Positions 1 to 9,460 of a stretch of DNA of 64,000 nucleotides are shown here, one piece after another. The stretch is from Thalassobius sp047123305 (GTDB taxonomy: Bacteria > Pseudomonadota > Alphaproteobacteria > Rhodobacterales > Rhodobacteraceae): assembly GCF_047123305.1 (NCBI RefSeq), contig NZ_CP138918.1, positions 2,728,001-2,792,000 on the forward strand, in the 5' to 3' direction. The position numbers and the translations under genes are program-made. The notes beneath the pieces were generated by a model, which was not told the DNA's origin, did not search any database, and saw nothing but the letters and a program-made list of their open reading frames with translations. How positions within the stretch are numbered: position 1 is the first letter of the stretch; every line of letters begins with the position of its first letter.

Positions 1-93
1 GGCGCGGCGCTGGCCATTGGGGTGCTGCAGGGCGCGATTGCCTGCCATTCCGGCATGGCAACCTTTGCCGAAGCCGGTGTGTCAGACGGCTGA
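1..93 (+). CDS. C-terminal end of an unidentified protein (partial)
   Basis: Only the last 30 codons lie in the window. They read in the frame starting at base 1 and end at TGA 91-93, with the tail ...TFAEAGVSDG. The segment is rich in Ala, Gly and Ile and I cannot assign it to a family. A strong hairpin with a T-run follows 28 bases later, as expected for the end of a transcription unit. The frame is open back to the window edge. Confidence 0.5.
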   Translation, partial: GAALAIGVLQGAIACHSGMATFAEAGVSDG

Positions 94-120
94 TCTGACG
101 GCTTTACATGGCTGGCAAGC

Positions 121-145
121 AAAAGGGGCCATAGGCCCCTTTTTT
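121..145. terminator. Bidirectional intrinsic terminator
   Basis: Near-perfect inverted repeat AAAAGGGGCC-ATA-GGCCCCTTTT with T-runs on both strands. It lies between the plus-strand partial gene and the minus-strand antiporter gene ending at 164, so it can serve both. Confidence 0.85.
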
Positions 146-163
146 GTCTTCACAGAGTGTCTC

Positions 164-2041
164 TTACTCTTTGCTTTCGTCGCTTTCTGGCGGTTTTGCC
201 TGGCTTTCCAGTTGCGCCAGCAGGGCGGTTTCCAGCTCTTTCTCCAGTTCCTGCGCCCGTTTCACATAGGCCGGGTTCTGCGGCGAAGGCACGTTCGGGT
301 CCCAGACCTGTGCCAACTCGCGGATGGCCATGCGGTCATGCTGATAGAACACACGCTCAGCCTCGGCCGCTTCGTATTCGCTGAGGCCAATGTTCTCCAG
401 CACATAACGACCTGCCCGCAGTGAGCTGTCAAAGGTTTCGCGCACGATGTCATTGGCACCGGCCTGATAAAGTTCGAACACATGGGTGCGGTCGCGCGCG
501 CGGGCGATGATATGCAGATCCGGCCGTTCCCTGCGGGCAAAGGCGGCCAGACGGGTTGCGGCGTCCCGATCATCCAGCGTGATCGCCAGCACGCTGGCCT
601 CTTTCAAACCAGCGGCGTGCAGCAGTTCGGGGCGTGAGGGGTCACCGAAGAAGCCTTTGAAACCGAACTTCCGCATCAGCTGAATGGTGCCCATGTCATT
701 GTCCAGAACCACGGTTTTGTAGCCGCTGGACTGCACCAGCCGGTTCACGATTTGCCCAAAGCGGCCAATGCCTGCGATGATAACCGGACCGGCCTCGTCG
801 ATCTCATCCTCTTCAAAACTGTCGCTGTCCTTCATGGTTTTCGACAGCAGATCGTAGATGATGAATAGCAAGGGGGTGGCCAGCATTGACAGCGCCACTA
901 CAAGTGACAGCGTATCCACCAGAGGATTGGGCAGCACATTCTGCTGCCGCGAGAAAGAGAGCAGGACAAAGCCAAACTCACCCGCCTGCGCCAGTGACAG
1001 GGTGAACAGCCAGCGGGCGCGGCCGCGGATGTTGAACAGATGGCTGAGCAGGTAAAGGATCGCGCCTTTGATCAGCAGCACAGTCAGTGTTAGCCCGATC
1101 AGATCCAGCGGTGCGGCAAAGAAAATGTCGAAGTCGATGCCGGCGCCCACGGTGATAAAGAACAGGCCCAGCAACAGCCCTTTGAAGGGTTCGATATCGC
1201 TTTCCAGTTCGTGGCGGAATTCTGAGTTTGCCAGAACCACACCCGCCAGAAAGGTGCCAAGGGCCGGGGACAGGCCCACCGCCGTCATGATGGCGGCAAT
1301 CCCCAGCACAATCAGCAGCGCCAGGGCGGTGTACATCTCACGCAGGCGGGCATGGTGGATGAAGGCAAACAGCGGGCGGGTGAGGAAGATCCCCGCCAGA
1401 ATGACGGCCGCGACTGCGCCCAATGTCACCAAGGTCACCCCCCAGCCGGGCAGCCCCTCAACCAATGACACGCCTCCCGGTGCACCTGCATGGCCGCCGC
1501 TGCCACCGCCCGGTGTTGGACCGCTGTTGGACATCGCCAGAAGCGGCAACAGCGCCAGCATGGGGATCACCGCGATATCCTGCGTCAGCAGCACCGAAAA
1601 AGTTGAGCGCCCGCCATTGGTCTGCATCAGCCCCTTCTCGGACAGGGTTTGCAGCACAATCGCGGTGGAGGAGAGGGCAAAAATCATCCCCACCGCCAGC
1701 GCCGGTTTCCAGTCCAGTCCCAGCGCCATCGACAGCGCTGTCATTGCCGCCATTGTCAGCCCGATCTGCAAGCCGCCCAAACCGATCAGCCGGTGCCGCA
1801 TCGCCCAAAGCGCCCTTGGGTCCAGCTCCAACCCGATAAGGAACAGCATCATCACCACGCCAAATTCGGCAAAGGTCTGCAGGTCCTGGGTTTCCGATCC
1901 GACAAGCCCCAGCACGGGGCCGATGATAATGCCCGCGCTGAGGTAGCCAAGGACAGAGCCAAGCCCCAGCCGCGCGGCCAATGGCACAGCAATCACGGCG
2001 GCGATCAGATAGATAGAGGCGGAAAAGAGAAAGTCTTGCAT
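164..2041 (-). CDS. KefB/KefC-type monovalent cation:proton antiporter (CPA2)
   Basis: 625 residues, inner membrane. The first ~390 residues are a series of hydrophobic helices typical of the CPA2 Na+/H+ (K+/H+) exchanger domain, including the conserved stretches SSTAIVLQTL and LAQAGEFGFVLL. Residues ~405-525 form a cytoplasmic RCK_N (TrkA-N) Rossmann domain with GIGRFGQ and an acidic VVLDND strand end, which binds a nucleotide and gates transport. This architecture matches glutathione-regulated K+ efflux proteins of the Kef type, but no KefF/KefG ancillary gene lies alongside, so the ligand is uncertain. A Gly-rich insert (SGPTPGGGSGGHAGAP) sits in a loop near residue 175. Family assignment is firm; ion and physiological role are inferred. 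Confidence 0.88.
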   Translation of the reverse strand: MQDFLFSASIYLIAAVIAVPLAARLGLGSVLGYLSAGIIIGPVLGLVGSETQDLQTFAEFGVVMMLFLIGLELDPRALWAMRHRLIGLGGLQIGLTMAAMTALSMALGLDWKPALAVGMIFALSSTAIVLQTLSEKGLMQTNGGRSTFSVLLTQDIAVIPMLALLPLLAMSNSGPTPGGGSGGHAGAPGGVSLVEGLPGWGVTLVTLGAVAAVILAGIFLTRPLFAFIHHARLREMYTALALLIVLGIAAIMTAVGLSPALGTFLAGVVLANSEFRHELESDIEPFKGLLLGLFFITVGAGIDFDIFFAAPLDLIGLTLTVLLIKGAILYLLSHLFNIRGRARWLFTLSLAQAGEFGFVLLSFSRQQNVLPNPLVDTLSLVVALSMLATPLLFIIYDLLSKTMKDSDSFEEDEIDEAGPVIIAGIGRFGQIVNRLVQSSGYKTVVLDNDMGTIQLMRKFGFKGFFGDPSRPELLHAAGLKEASVLAITLDDRDAATRLAAFARRERPDLHIIARARDRTHVFELYQAGANDIVRETFDSSLRAGRYVLENIGLSEYEAAEAERVFYQHDRMAIRELAQVWDPNVPSPQNPAYVKRAQELEKELETALLAQLESQAKPPESDESKE

Positions 2042-2149
2042 GGGTTTGCGGCGTCTCCGGCAGGGGCGTCAGGGGCAGGGCGTCTGGTACAGGGTCTCTG
2101 GGGCGCGTTCAGCGCGCTTAGGCTCACTGTAGGTTATTTTGGGAAGATG

Positions 2150-2605
2150 TCAGGTGGGCAAAGGGGCGTCCTGTTTGAACTGGTCCATAACGATTTGGCT
2201 TTGCACCCGGCTGACCGCCTCATGGCGCAGCAAAACCTCATGGATCAGGCTGTTAAGTGCGGTCAGATCCTCGCAATAGACCCGGAGCAGGTAATCGGCG
2301 TCGCCGGTAAGGGTCCAGGCGCTGGTGATTTCGGGCCGCAGGTTGACGAGACGGGCAAAGCTCTGGCTTTGCTCGGGGCCGTGGGTGCCCAGCTGCACCT
2401 GCACAAAGGCCTGCACGCTGAGGCCCAGCCGCGCGGGGTCCAGTTTTGCGGCGTAGTTGCGGATATAGCCATCCGCCTCCAGCCGTTGCCGCCGCCGCCC
2501 GGCCTGAGAGGCCGAAAGGTTCAGCAATTCCGACAACTCCTGAGTCGTCAGATGGCAGTTCGTTTGCAGCGCGGCCAGCAGCCGTTTGTCGGTATCATCC
2601 AGCAT
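2150..2605 (-). CDS. Lrp/AsnC family transcriptional regulator
   Basis: 151 residues: an N-terminal AsnC-type helix-turn-helix (LDDTDKRLLAALQTN... LSASQAGRRRQRLEADG) followed by the RAM ligand-binding domain (EITSAWTLTGDADYLLRVYCEDL). The gene is divergent from the HPPD gene 151 bases away. Lrp-type regulators next to aromatic amino acid catabolism genes often control them, so regulation of HPPD by tyrosine or a related ligand is likely but inferred. The start ATG at 2605 gives a complete domain. Confidence 0.9.
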   Translation of the reverse strand: MLDDTDKRLLAALQTNCHLTTQELSELLNLSASQAGRRRQRLEADGYIRNYAAKLDPARLGLSVQAFVQVQLGTHGPEQSQSFARLVNLRPEITSAWTLTGDADYLLRVYCEDLTALNSLIHEVLLRHEAVSRVQSQIVMDQFKQDAPLPT

Positions 2606-2756
2606 AGTGTCATCTCGTGCGTGAAATTGTCACTTTTTCCCTAAATAGTGCGGTGAAGCCGCATGGCAACTGCTTTCCACCCCTCATAATGCGCAAAATT
2701 CCCACATCTTTTGCGGCATACTTAACACAGCAAACAAATTAGCAAGGGAGGCACCC

Positions 2757-3854
2757 ATGGGTCCGTTTCCGCATATGGCTCCAAAGGCCGTTATCAGCCC
2801 CGAAAACCCCGCCGGTACCGATGGTTTTGAATTCGTCGAATTCGCACACCCCAACGCCGAAGAGCTGCGCGAGCTGTTCGCCAAAATGGGCTATGTGAAG
2901 GTCGCCAAACACAAGACCAAAAACGTTGAACTGTGGCAGCAGGGCGATGTGACCTACGTCCTGAACGATGAGCCAGGCAGCTTTGCCAGCCGCTTTGTCG
3001 AAGAGCACGGCCCCTGCGCCCCCTCGATGGGCTGGCGCGTTGTGGATGCGCAGCATGCCTATGATCATGCGGTGAAAATGGGGGCAGAGCCCTATGACGC
3101 CGATGACAAAACCCTCGACTGGCCCGCGATCAAAGGCATTGGCGGTTCGCTGATCTATTTCACCGACGAAAGCCATGACCAGTCGCCCTATAACGCCGAT
3201 TTTGACTGGCTGGGCACCTCCAAGCCGGAAGGCGTTGGGTTCTATTACCTAGATCATCTGACCCACAACGTGTTCAAAGGCAACATGGACAAGTGGTTCA
3301 AGTTCTACGGCGATCTGTTCAATTTCCGTGAAATCCGTTTCTTCGACATCGAAGGCAAGTTCACCGGACTGTTGAGCCGCGCGCTGACCTCGCCCTGTGG
3401 CCGAATCCGGATCCCGATCAACGAAGACCGCGGTGAAACCGGTCAGATTGTGGCCTATCTGAAGAAATACAACGGCGAAGGCATCCAGCATATCGCGGTT
3501 GGCTCCGAGGATATCTATGCCTCGACCGACGCGATCTCGGACAATGGTATCAAGTTCATGCCAGCCCCGCCCAACGCTTACTATGATCTCAGCCATGACC
3601 GTGTGGTTGGCCACGAGGAACCGATCGACCGGATGAAGAAACACGGCATCCTGATCGACGGCGAAGGTGTGGTTGACGGCGGTGAGACCAAGATCCTGCT
3701 GCAGATCTTCTCCAAGACTGTTATTGGTCCGATCTTCTTCGAGTTCATCCAGCGTAAAGGCGACGATGGGTTTGGCGAAGGCAACTTCAAAGCGCTGTTT
3801 GAATCGATCGAGCGTGAGCAGATCGAAAACGGTGAAATCGAGGCCGCGGAATAA
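2757..3854 (+). CDS. hppD: 4-Hydroxyphenylpyruvate dioxygenase
   Basis: 365 residues, the normal length. This non-heme Fe(II) enzyme converts 4-hydroxyphenylpyruvate to homogentisate in tyrosine catabolism. The VOC-fold C-terminal half carries the three iron ligands His167 (YYLDHLTHNV), His245 (GIQHIAVGSED) and Glu329 (IFFEFIQRKG). A strong ribosome site AAGGGAGG at 2744-2751 sets the start; an internal ATG at residue 7 is less well placed. It is divergent from an Lrp-family gene and followed by two hairpins. Homogentisate dioxygenase and the rest of the pathway are not in this window. Confidence 0.97.
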   Translation: MGPFPHMAPKAVISPENPAGTDGFEFVEFAHPNAEELRELFAKMGYVKVAKHKTKNVELWQQGDVTYVLNDEPGSFASRFVEEHGPCAPSMGWRVVDAQHAYDHAVKMGAEPYDADDKTLDWPAIKGIGGSLIYFTDESHDQSPYNADFDWLGTSKPEGVGFYYLDHLTHNVFKGNMDKWFKFYGDLFNFREIRFFDIEGKFTGLLSRALTSPCGRIRIPINEDRGETGQIVAYLKKYNGEGIQHIAVGSEDIYASTDAISDNGIKFMPAPPNAYYDLSHDRVVGHEEPIDRMKKHGILIDGEGVVDGGETKILLQIFSKTVIGPIFFEFIQRKGDDGFGEGNFKALFESIEREQIENGEIEAAE

Positions 3855-3863
3855 AAGACGGCC

Positions 3864-3898
3864 AGACGGGGAGGGTCCGGCTTCGGCCGGGCCCGTCT
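3864..3898 (+). terminator. Intrinsic terminator after hppD
   Basis: AGACGGG and CCCGTCT arms enclose a second GC-rich stem with a TTCG loop, then a short T-run. It starts 10 bases after the hppD stop. Confidence 0.7.
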
Positions 3899-3927
3899 TT
3901 CAGTCGGGGCTCCACCCCCGGCAATCG

Positions 3928-3966
3928 CCCTTGCCTTGCGGCTTTCCTCGCAAGGCAGGGCTTTTT
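3928..3966 (+). terminator. Second hairpin terminator downstream of hppD
   Basis: CCCTTGCCTTGCG pairs with CGCAAGGCAGGG and is followed by CTTTTT. It lies between convergent genes and probably backs up the first terminator. Confidence 0.75.
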
Positions 3967-4030
3967 CATTTTTGCGATAGGGATCGGCGCAGACGCCTGA
4001 ATGCGTTGCGCCTGAGACAGAAGCGCCGCC

Positions 4031-7000
4031 TTAGCCGCGCGGCATCTTCAAAGTAATGGTGCGACCCGATTTGGTGTAGCGCAACTCTGTCTTGCTGATC
4101 GAGGCCACGCGGCCACCGTCAATCCGGTCACCCACGCCAACTTTCTTGTACCGGCCCGAGGCCAGGCGGACCAAAGCCTGGCGATCGCTGGATTGGCCAA
4201 AGACGCCGATCAGGTTGATTTTGCGCAGGTTCAGCTGGTTCTTCACCGTCGCCTGACGGGCCACCGACGCCGATGTCGGCAGCTGCGGTTGCACACGTGC
4301 CGAAGCGGTCTGGACGTCTTGGGTGATGTTGGTGTTCAGATTGGCTGGACGCGCGCGTGGTTTCAGCACCGATTGTGCCACCGCTTCGTTGATGGCGTTG
4401 CGGGTCTCCCCGGACAGATCAACCAAGGGGGCGGAGGCGCTGTTGAGCAGGGCCAGACGGTTGGCTTCACGCTCGGCGGCGGTGATATTGGGGCGGGCTT
4501 TCGGGCGCAGAGTGGCCAGCTCGCTGCGGGTGCGACCGCCAAGAACACTGCGTTCGTTGGATTCGATCAGATCGTCGGGACGGGCGCGCGGGCGGATCTT
4601 GGCGCGGCGCTGCAGCTCTTCTTCGCTGATGCCGTCAGGCGTAACAATAGCACGGGCGGGAAACTGTGACGGGCGCACATCAGGACGCCCTTTGTAGACC
4701 AGAATGCCATCCGGGGTCATCGCGCCGTCAGGTGTCGCGGTCACCAGACCACGCTGGTCAAAGGCAAATTCGGTTCCGGCGGCGGCGGGGACGTTCTGGG
4801 CTGGCGGGGTGGTGTCGGACTGCACGCGGCGCGCATCGGGCAGGGCCACGGCGTCAAACGACGGCACTTTGGGATCAATGGAGGCGATATAGAAATCATC
4901 CAGCTGTGCCCCTTCGGGCATGTCGGGCTGGGCCGGAGCGTCTTGCCAGATGCCGCTGGCGGCGTAGCGTTCGGCGGTGGTCATCTGCTGCTCAGGGGTG
5001 AGCGCGGCAGGCGGCGTGACGTCGGGTTCGGCCTCCAGCTCAACATCAAGATCGGGATTCAGCACCGGATCCAGAGTGGGCGCGCGCGAGGTGGTTTCGG
5101 GTGTCAGATCCGTTTCCGGGGTCAGCCCAGCGGGGGCTTCGGGTTCAAATTGCAATTCGGTCGGCAGCGAAGCGATTTCGGCAGTGTCCGGCGCCGCTTC
5201 GACCGCCGTGCCTTCGACCGCAGGCAGGTCGACATCTGCCAGCGCATTTCCCGCCTGCGACACTTCGGGTGTTGTGTCGGTGGCGCCATCTGGCGCGGTT
5301 TGGACCGCCGTCAGAGCCACAGGTTCAGGCGCTTCGATCACCGGGGCGGAATCTGCTTCGGCCTGAAGCACCTCTTCGGTGGTTTCCGGGGTCGCGCGGA
5401 ACAGATTGGCTAGACCTTCCTCGCCCAAAGACGCCCAAGCCGCCATTGCCACCAAGAACAACAGCAGCAGCGCGGTCAGGATCAGCCCAAGGAACTTGGG
5501 TTTGCCTCCGACTACAACCTCCTCTTCCGCGGGACGGGCGCCAAAAACGGTCATCCGCTGCTTTTCACGTTTCGCCGCTTGTTTCTTGGTTGCCTTGCTG
5601 GGCTTGGATTTGCCTTCCGCAGCCGCACCGGGCACTGGCACGCTGGGGGCGGTGACGATGTCTGCCACTGGAGCTTCTGCCGTCAGGGTTGAGGCCGCAG
5701 CCTCGCGCATGGCGGCTTCGGCCTCGGCTTCGTTGGCGGCGGCGATAGTCATGTCGCCAGCTCCGAGCGGCACCTCAGGGGCGTTCACATCGACCTGCGG
5801 CGTTGCAATTGCGGGTTCGCCGGGCAGGGCCGGATCGCCCTGCGTTGGCGCCGCGATTGTAGGCTCGATCTTGGCCGGTGCTTTGGTTTCTGGCTGCGCC
5901 TTCTTGTCCGGGCGCAGCGTCAGCTTGCGTACGCTTTCAAAGGCCCCGGCACGGCTGGCGCCATCCAACGCGGGCGCAGCACTAGGCGGCACCGCATCGG
6001 CATCCCTGCCGCGACGGGCCCGCACGCTGGAGAAGGAAAATCCACCCTCGGAGGGTGCAGTAGCTTCTTGCTCAAGGGCTTGCGCTGCGACATCAGTGGG
6101 AGCTGCAGCGCCTTCCGGAGGTGTTTGATGGGTAAACAGCGGTGGCAGATCAGGCTCCGCAGACGGAGCCGCGGGCGCAGCGGCCTGATCTAGCTTCAGA
6201 TCTGGCAAGTCTGTCTTCAGCGCCGTCTCGGCAGGGTCAGGCGAAACCTCAACATTGCCGCGCTTTTCAGCCGCGTCGATAAGTTCCAGTTCTTCCGGTG
6301 TCAGCTCCGCTGCGGGCCCCAGCTCGTTTTCGATGTCCAGCGCCATCTGTTCATAGTCAACAGATTTGGGCGCGGCCGGCGCAGGGGAAGGCGCGGGGAC
6401 ATCAGGGGCTGCAATGGTTTCCACCACTGGGGCGGCAACAGGTTCCGGTGCCACAGGGGCGGGCTCTGCAGTAGCAACCGGCGCAGGCTGGGCAACCTGT
6501 TCCACGACCTGTTCCACTACGGGGGCCGTGACGGTTTCAACCACCGGGGCCGCAACGGGTTCAGGTTCTGGCGCGGGCGGAGGGGCTGGAAACTTCGCCG
6601 GTCCCACAACCGCCACCGCATCTTCGTCCGGTTGCACCGGGCCGCCAAACAATTCGGTCGCCGCATGGGTGCCGCCAAAAAACGGCTCACCGGGGAAGCC
6701 GCCTTCGGGCTGACCAACAAAGCTGACGGGGTTGAACTGATGCTCGTGGGCAAAGGCCTCGGCCTCGGCCAATGTCTCGCGTGCAACCGCCGCGATTTCC
6801 AGATCCGCACCGTTCTGACGCCAGTCAATCGCCAGATCGTCCAGCTCATAGGGGGTGGCGCCTTCCAGCGCGCGATGGGCCAGGCTTTCGAAACCGTCCA
6901 TCGCAGTGCCGTTCACCGGCACCGTCACATATTTGATTTGATCTTCGGGCAGGATCAACTTGCTGGTGACGCCATCCGGCGACAGGGTCAGCGCCTGTTC

Positions 7001-7135
7001 CCGCAAATTTGAAAGGGCTGCGCCCAGATCTTCGGATTCAAAGGGCACAGACCCCACTGCGCGCCAGCCGTCCGGGGCGCGGTGCAACAGGTCAATGCCT
7101 TCAAACGAAAGCGTTAATGCAAAACTTGGCTTCAT
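4031..7135 (-). CDS. Large Ala/Pro-rich single-span membrane protein with PilM/GspL-like and PilP/GspC-like ends
   Basis: 1034 residues from the ATG at 7135, which has GGAGGA 15 bases upstream. The reading frame extends 41 codons further upstream, but that part is Arg-rich and lies upstream of the ribosome site. Residues ~1-165 resemble the cytoplasmic half of PilM/GspL-type pilus or secretion proteins (ALEGATPYELDDLAIDW, AVARETLAEAEAFAHEH). A very long Ala/Pro/Glu-rich stretch with PAPEPEP-like repeats follows. A single membrane span sits near residue 547-570 (LGLILTALLLLFLVAMAAW). After a second disordered region, the last ~70 residues look like a PilP/GspC homology-region domain (INLIGVFGQSSDRQALVRLA, VGVGDRIDGGRVASI). 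No pilus or type II secretion genes are adjacent. The fold matches are by eye; function is unknown. Confidence 0.8.
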   Translation of the reverse strand: MKPSFALTLSFEGIDLLHRAPDGWRAVGSVPFESEDLGAALSNLREQALTLSPDGVTSKLILPEDQIKYVTVPVNGTAMDGFESLAHRALEGATPYELDDLAIDWRQNGADLEIAAVARETLAEAEAFAHEHQFNPVSFVGQPEGGFPGEPFFGGTHAATELFGGPVQPDEDAVAVVGPAKFPAPPPAPEPEPVAAPVVETVTAPVVEQVVEQVAQPAPVATAEPAPVAPEPVAAPVVETIAAPDVPAPSPAPAAPKSVDYEQMALDIENELGPAAELTPEELELIDAAEKRGNVEVSPDPAETALKTDLPDLKLDQAAAPAAPSAEPDLPPLFTHQTPPEGAAAPTDVAAQALEQEATAPSEGGFSFSSVRARRGRDADAVPPSAAPALDGASRAGAFESVRKLTLRPDKKAQPETKAPAKIEPTIAAPTQGDPALPGEPAIATPQVDVNAPEVPLGAGDMTIAAANEAEAEAAMREAAASTLTAEAPVADIVTAPSVPVPGAAAEGKSKPSKATKKQAAKREKQRMTVFGARPAEEEVVVGGKPKFLGLILTALLLLFLVAMAAWASLGEEGLANLFRATPETTEEVLQAEADSAPVIEAPEPVALTAVQTAPDGATDTTPEVSQAGNALADVDLPAVEGTAVEAAPDTAEIASLPTELQFEPEAPAGLTPETDLTPETTSRAPTLDPVLNPDLDVELEAEPDVTPPAALTPEQQMTTAERYAASGIWQDAPAQPDMPEGAQLDDFYIASIDPKVPSFDAVALPDARRVQSDTTPPAQNVPAAAGTEFAFDQRGLVTATPDGAMTPDGILVYKGRPDVRPSQFPARAIVTPDGISEEELQRRAKIRPRARPDDLIESNERSVLGGRTRSELATLRPKARPNITAAEREANRLALLNSASAPLVDLSGETRNAINEAVAQSVLKPRARPANLNTNITQDVQTASARVQPQLPTSASVARQATVKNQLNLRKINLIGVFGQSSDRQALVRLASGRYKKVGVGDRIDGGRVASISKTELRYTKSGRTITLKMPRG

Positions 7136-7302
7136 GCGTTTGCTGTAGCATCCTCCGTGAAACAAAGGGAGACCCTTTGCTTTTTTCCGAAAGAATAAAG
7201 CAGCTTCCCGCCGAGGGGAAGGGAGCCCACGACCTCCCCCTTGCAGTCGCCGTGCCAAAGACGCACCTCTTAGGGCAGCAATTCCTTAAAGGAGGAAGTT
7301 CG

Positions 7303-7992
7303 ATGCAGTTGATGAAGAGATTTGCCACCCCCGTTTTGATGGCCGCCCTGATGGTTGCGCCGGTGGCCGCCACAGCCGAGGTTCAGCGCCAGATCACCGT
7401 CGTGGGCGAAGGGGTGGTCACCGCCACGCCTGATATGGCGACAATCAATCTGGGCGTGCGTCATCGCAACAAAGATGCCGAACAAGCCATGCAACAGACC
7501 GCCAACGCGTCGCAGGACATTGTGGCGCGGTTGAAGTCCCTTGGCATTGCCGCAAAGGATCTACAGACTTCCACCCTGTCGCTGCAACAGCTGGAAAGCT
7601 ACGGGTCGGGCAACAAACGTCGGATTGACGGCTATGAGGCCGCCAATACGTTGACGGTGCGTATCCGGGACCTCGATAGCCTTGGGCCGGTGCTAAGCGC
7701 GGTTCTGCAGGATGGGGCGAACTATTTTGGCGGCCTGAGCTTTGCCTTGCAGGATCCCAAGGCGGCGCAGGATGCGGCCCGACAGGCGGCGGTGAAAGAT
7801 GCGCTGGCCAAGGCCGCGCTTTATGCCGGGGCCGCAGGGGTTGAGCTGGGCGATGTCCTGTCGATCTCGGAGGCGCGCGACCATGCGGTGCCGATGATGC
7901 GGATGGAAATGGCGATGGCGACGGATATGGCGGTTGAGCCTGGGGAACTGAGCCTGAAACAGCAAGTGACATTGGTGATTGCGTTGAAATAA
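7303..7992 (+). CDS. Periplasmic SIMPL-domain protein (DUF541)
   Basis: 229 residues from the ATG at 7303, which has an excellent AAAGGAGGAAG site at 7288-7297. An upstream extension of the frame is antisense to the neighbouring gene and can be ignored. The signal peptide ends in VAATAEV, so the protein is exported. The rest is a SIMPL domain: ITVVGEGVVTATPDMATINLGV, then a second repeat with KDLQTSTLSLQQLESY, TLTVRIRDLDSLG and a C-terminal VTLVIALK strand. Family members are periplasmic or outer-membrane-associated proteins of mostly unknown role, some linked to oxidative stress. It is divergent from the large membrane protein gene. Confidence 0.9.
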   Translation: MQLMKRFATPVLMAALMVAPVAATAEVQRQITVVGEGVVTATPDMATINLGVRHRNKDAEQAMQQTANASQDIVARLKSLGIAAKDLQTSTLSLQQLESYGSGNKRRIDGYEAANTLTVRIRDLDSLGPVLSAVLQDGANYFGGLSFALQDPKAAQDAARQAAVKDALAKAALYAGAAGVELGDVLSISEARDHAVPMMRMEMAMATDMAVEPGELSLKQQVTLVIALK

Positions 7993-8018
7993 GCCGGGTT
8001 CCGCCCGGGTTTAATCGC

Positions 8019-8045
8019 AAAAGGCCGGGGAGATCCCCGGCCTTT
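8019..8045. terminator. Bidirectional intrinsic terminator
   Basis: AAAGGCCGGGG-AGAT-CCCCGGCCTTT, a perfect 11-bp stem between the convergent SIMPL gene and metY. Confidence 0.85.
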
Positions 8046-8063
8046 CCGTTTCTCCGCAAAGGC

Positions 8064-9353
8064 TTAGGCCGAAGCGGTCAGCGCCTGTTCCAGATCCGCG
8101 ATGAGGTCTTCGGCGTTCTCGATCCCGATGGAAATCCGGACCACATTCGGGCCGGCACCCGCCGCAACCTGCTGCTCTTCGGTCAGCTGGCGGTGGGTGG
8201 TGGAGGCCGGGTGGATCACCAGCGAACGGGCGTCGCCGAGGTTGGCCACATGGCTGAAAAGCTCCAGGCTGTCGACGAATTTCACGCAGGACTCATAGCC
8301 ACCTTTCAGCGCCACGGTGAACAGGCCACCGGTGCCTTTGGGGCAGATCTTTTCGCCGCGCGCCTTATAGGGCGAACTGTCGAGGCCCGCGTAGGTGACA
8401 GCTTCGACATGGTCGTTGCCTTCCAGCCAACCGGCGATCTTCTGCGCGTTTTCGCAGTGACGCTCCATCCGCAGCGATAAGGTTTCGATCCCCATCAGCG
8501 TGTAATGCGCCGCCTGAGGGTTCAGGGTCATGCCCAGATCACGCAGACCAATGGCGATGCCGTGGAAGGTGAAGGCCAGCGGGCCAAAGGTCTCGTGGAA
8601 CTTCAGGCCGTGGTAGGCGGGTTCCGGCGCGGACAGGGACGGGAATTTGTCGCTGGCGGACCAGTCAAACTTGCCCGAGTCGACAACCACACCGCCAGTG
8701 ACCGAACCGTTGCCGGTCAGGTATTTGGTCATCGAATGCACCACCAGAGTCGCGCCATGTTCGATCGGGCGGCAGAGGTAAGGCGTGGCCGAGGTGTTAT
8801 CAACGATCAGCGGCAGGCCCACCTTGTCCGCAATGGCCGAGATCGCCGGCAGATCGGTTACATAGCCGCCGGGGTTGGCCACGGATTCACAGAAAATCGC
8901 ACGGGTGTTGTCATCCACAGCGGCCTCAACCGCGGCCAGATCTTCGAAATCGACAAACTTGGCCGACCAGCCGAACCGTTTGATGGTCTGGCTGAACTGG
9001 GTGATCGAGCCACCATAAAGGCGGGTGGAGACCACCACGTTATTGCCAGGCTGCATCAGCGGGAACAGCGCCATGATCTGGGCAGCGTGACCCGACGAAC
9101 AGCACACCGCACCCACGCCACCTTCCAGCGTCGCCACACGTTCCTGCAGAACCGCCACGGTGGGGTTGGTCAGGCGCGAGTAGATGTAGCCGACCTCTTG
9201 CAGGTTAAACAGCGCCGCCGCGTGGTCTGCATCGCGGAACACATAGGCCGTCGACTGGTAGATCGGGGTTTGACGGGCACCGGTGGCCGGATCGGGGCGG
9301 GCGCCTGCGTGGATTTGCAGCGTGTCGAAGCCATAGTTCGGGGCGTCGGTCAT
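8064..9353 (-). CDS. metY: O-acetylhomoserine sulfhydrylase (aminocarboxypropyltransferase)
   Basis: 429 residues from the ATG at 9353, preceded by AAGGAGGAA; upstream in-frame codons lack a ribosome site. This PLP enzyme of the Cys/Met metabolism family condenses O-acetylhomoserine with sulfide (or methanethiol) to give homocysteine (or methionine). The PLP-binding lysine is Lys210 in HSMTKYLTGNG. The segments YSRLTNPTVAVLQERVATLEGG and SIGIENAEDLIADLEQAL are typical of MetY/Met17. A cystathionine-type activity is less likely given the large internal insertions seen here. Its upstream region contains two mutually exclusive hairpins. Confidence 0.93.
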   Translation of the reverse strand: MTDAPNYGFDTLQIHAGARPDPATGARQTPIYQSTAYVFRDADHAAALFNLQEVGYIYSRLTNPTVAVLQERVATLEGGVGAVCCSSGHAAQIMALFPLMQPGNNVVVSTRLYGGSITQFSQTIKRFGWSAKFVDFEDLAAVEAAVDDNTRAIFCESVANPGGYVTDLPAISAIADKVGLPLIVDNTSATPYLCRPIEHGATLVVHSMTKYLTGNGSVTGGVVVDSGKFDWSASDKFPSLSAPEPAYHGLKFHETFGPLAFTFHGIAIGLRDLGMTLNPQAAHYTLMGIETLSLRMERHCENAQKIAGWLEGNDHVEAVTYAGLDSSPYKARGEKICPKGTGGLFTVALKGGYESCVKFVDSLELFSHVANLGDARSLVIHPASTTHRQLTEEQQVAAGAGPNVVRISIGIENAEDLIADLEQALTASA

Positions 9354-9460
9354 GCGGGGTTCCTCCTTAAGAGCTCTGTTGGGCAAGTTTCTGATTTGTT
9401 GACAAAATGGATAGGGGATCAAAGAACGATCGACAACTCCAACGGGATTATCGGGGGTTA

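Noticed and set aside
1649..2644. 331-codon plus-strand open frame
   Set aside because: Antisense to the antiporter and Lrp genes; composition and absence of motifs mark it as a shadow of GC-rich coding sequence.
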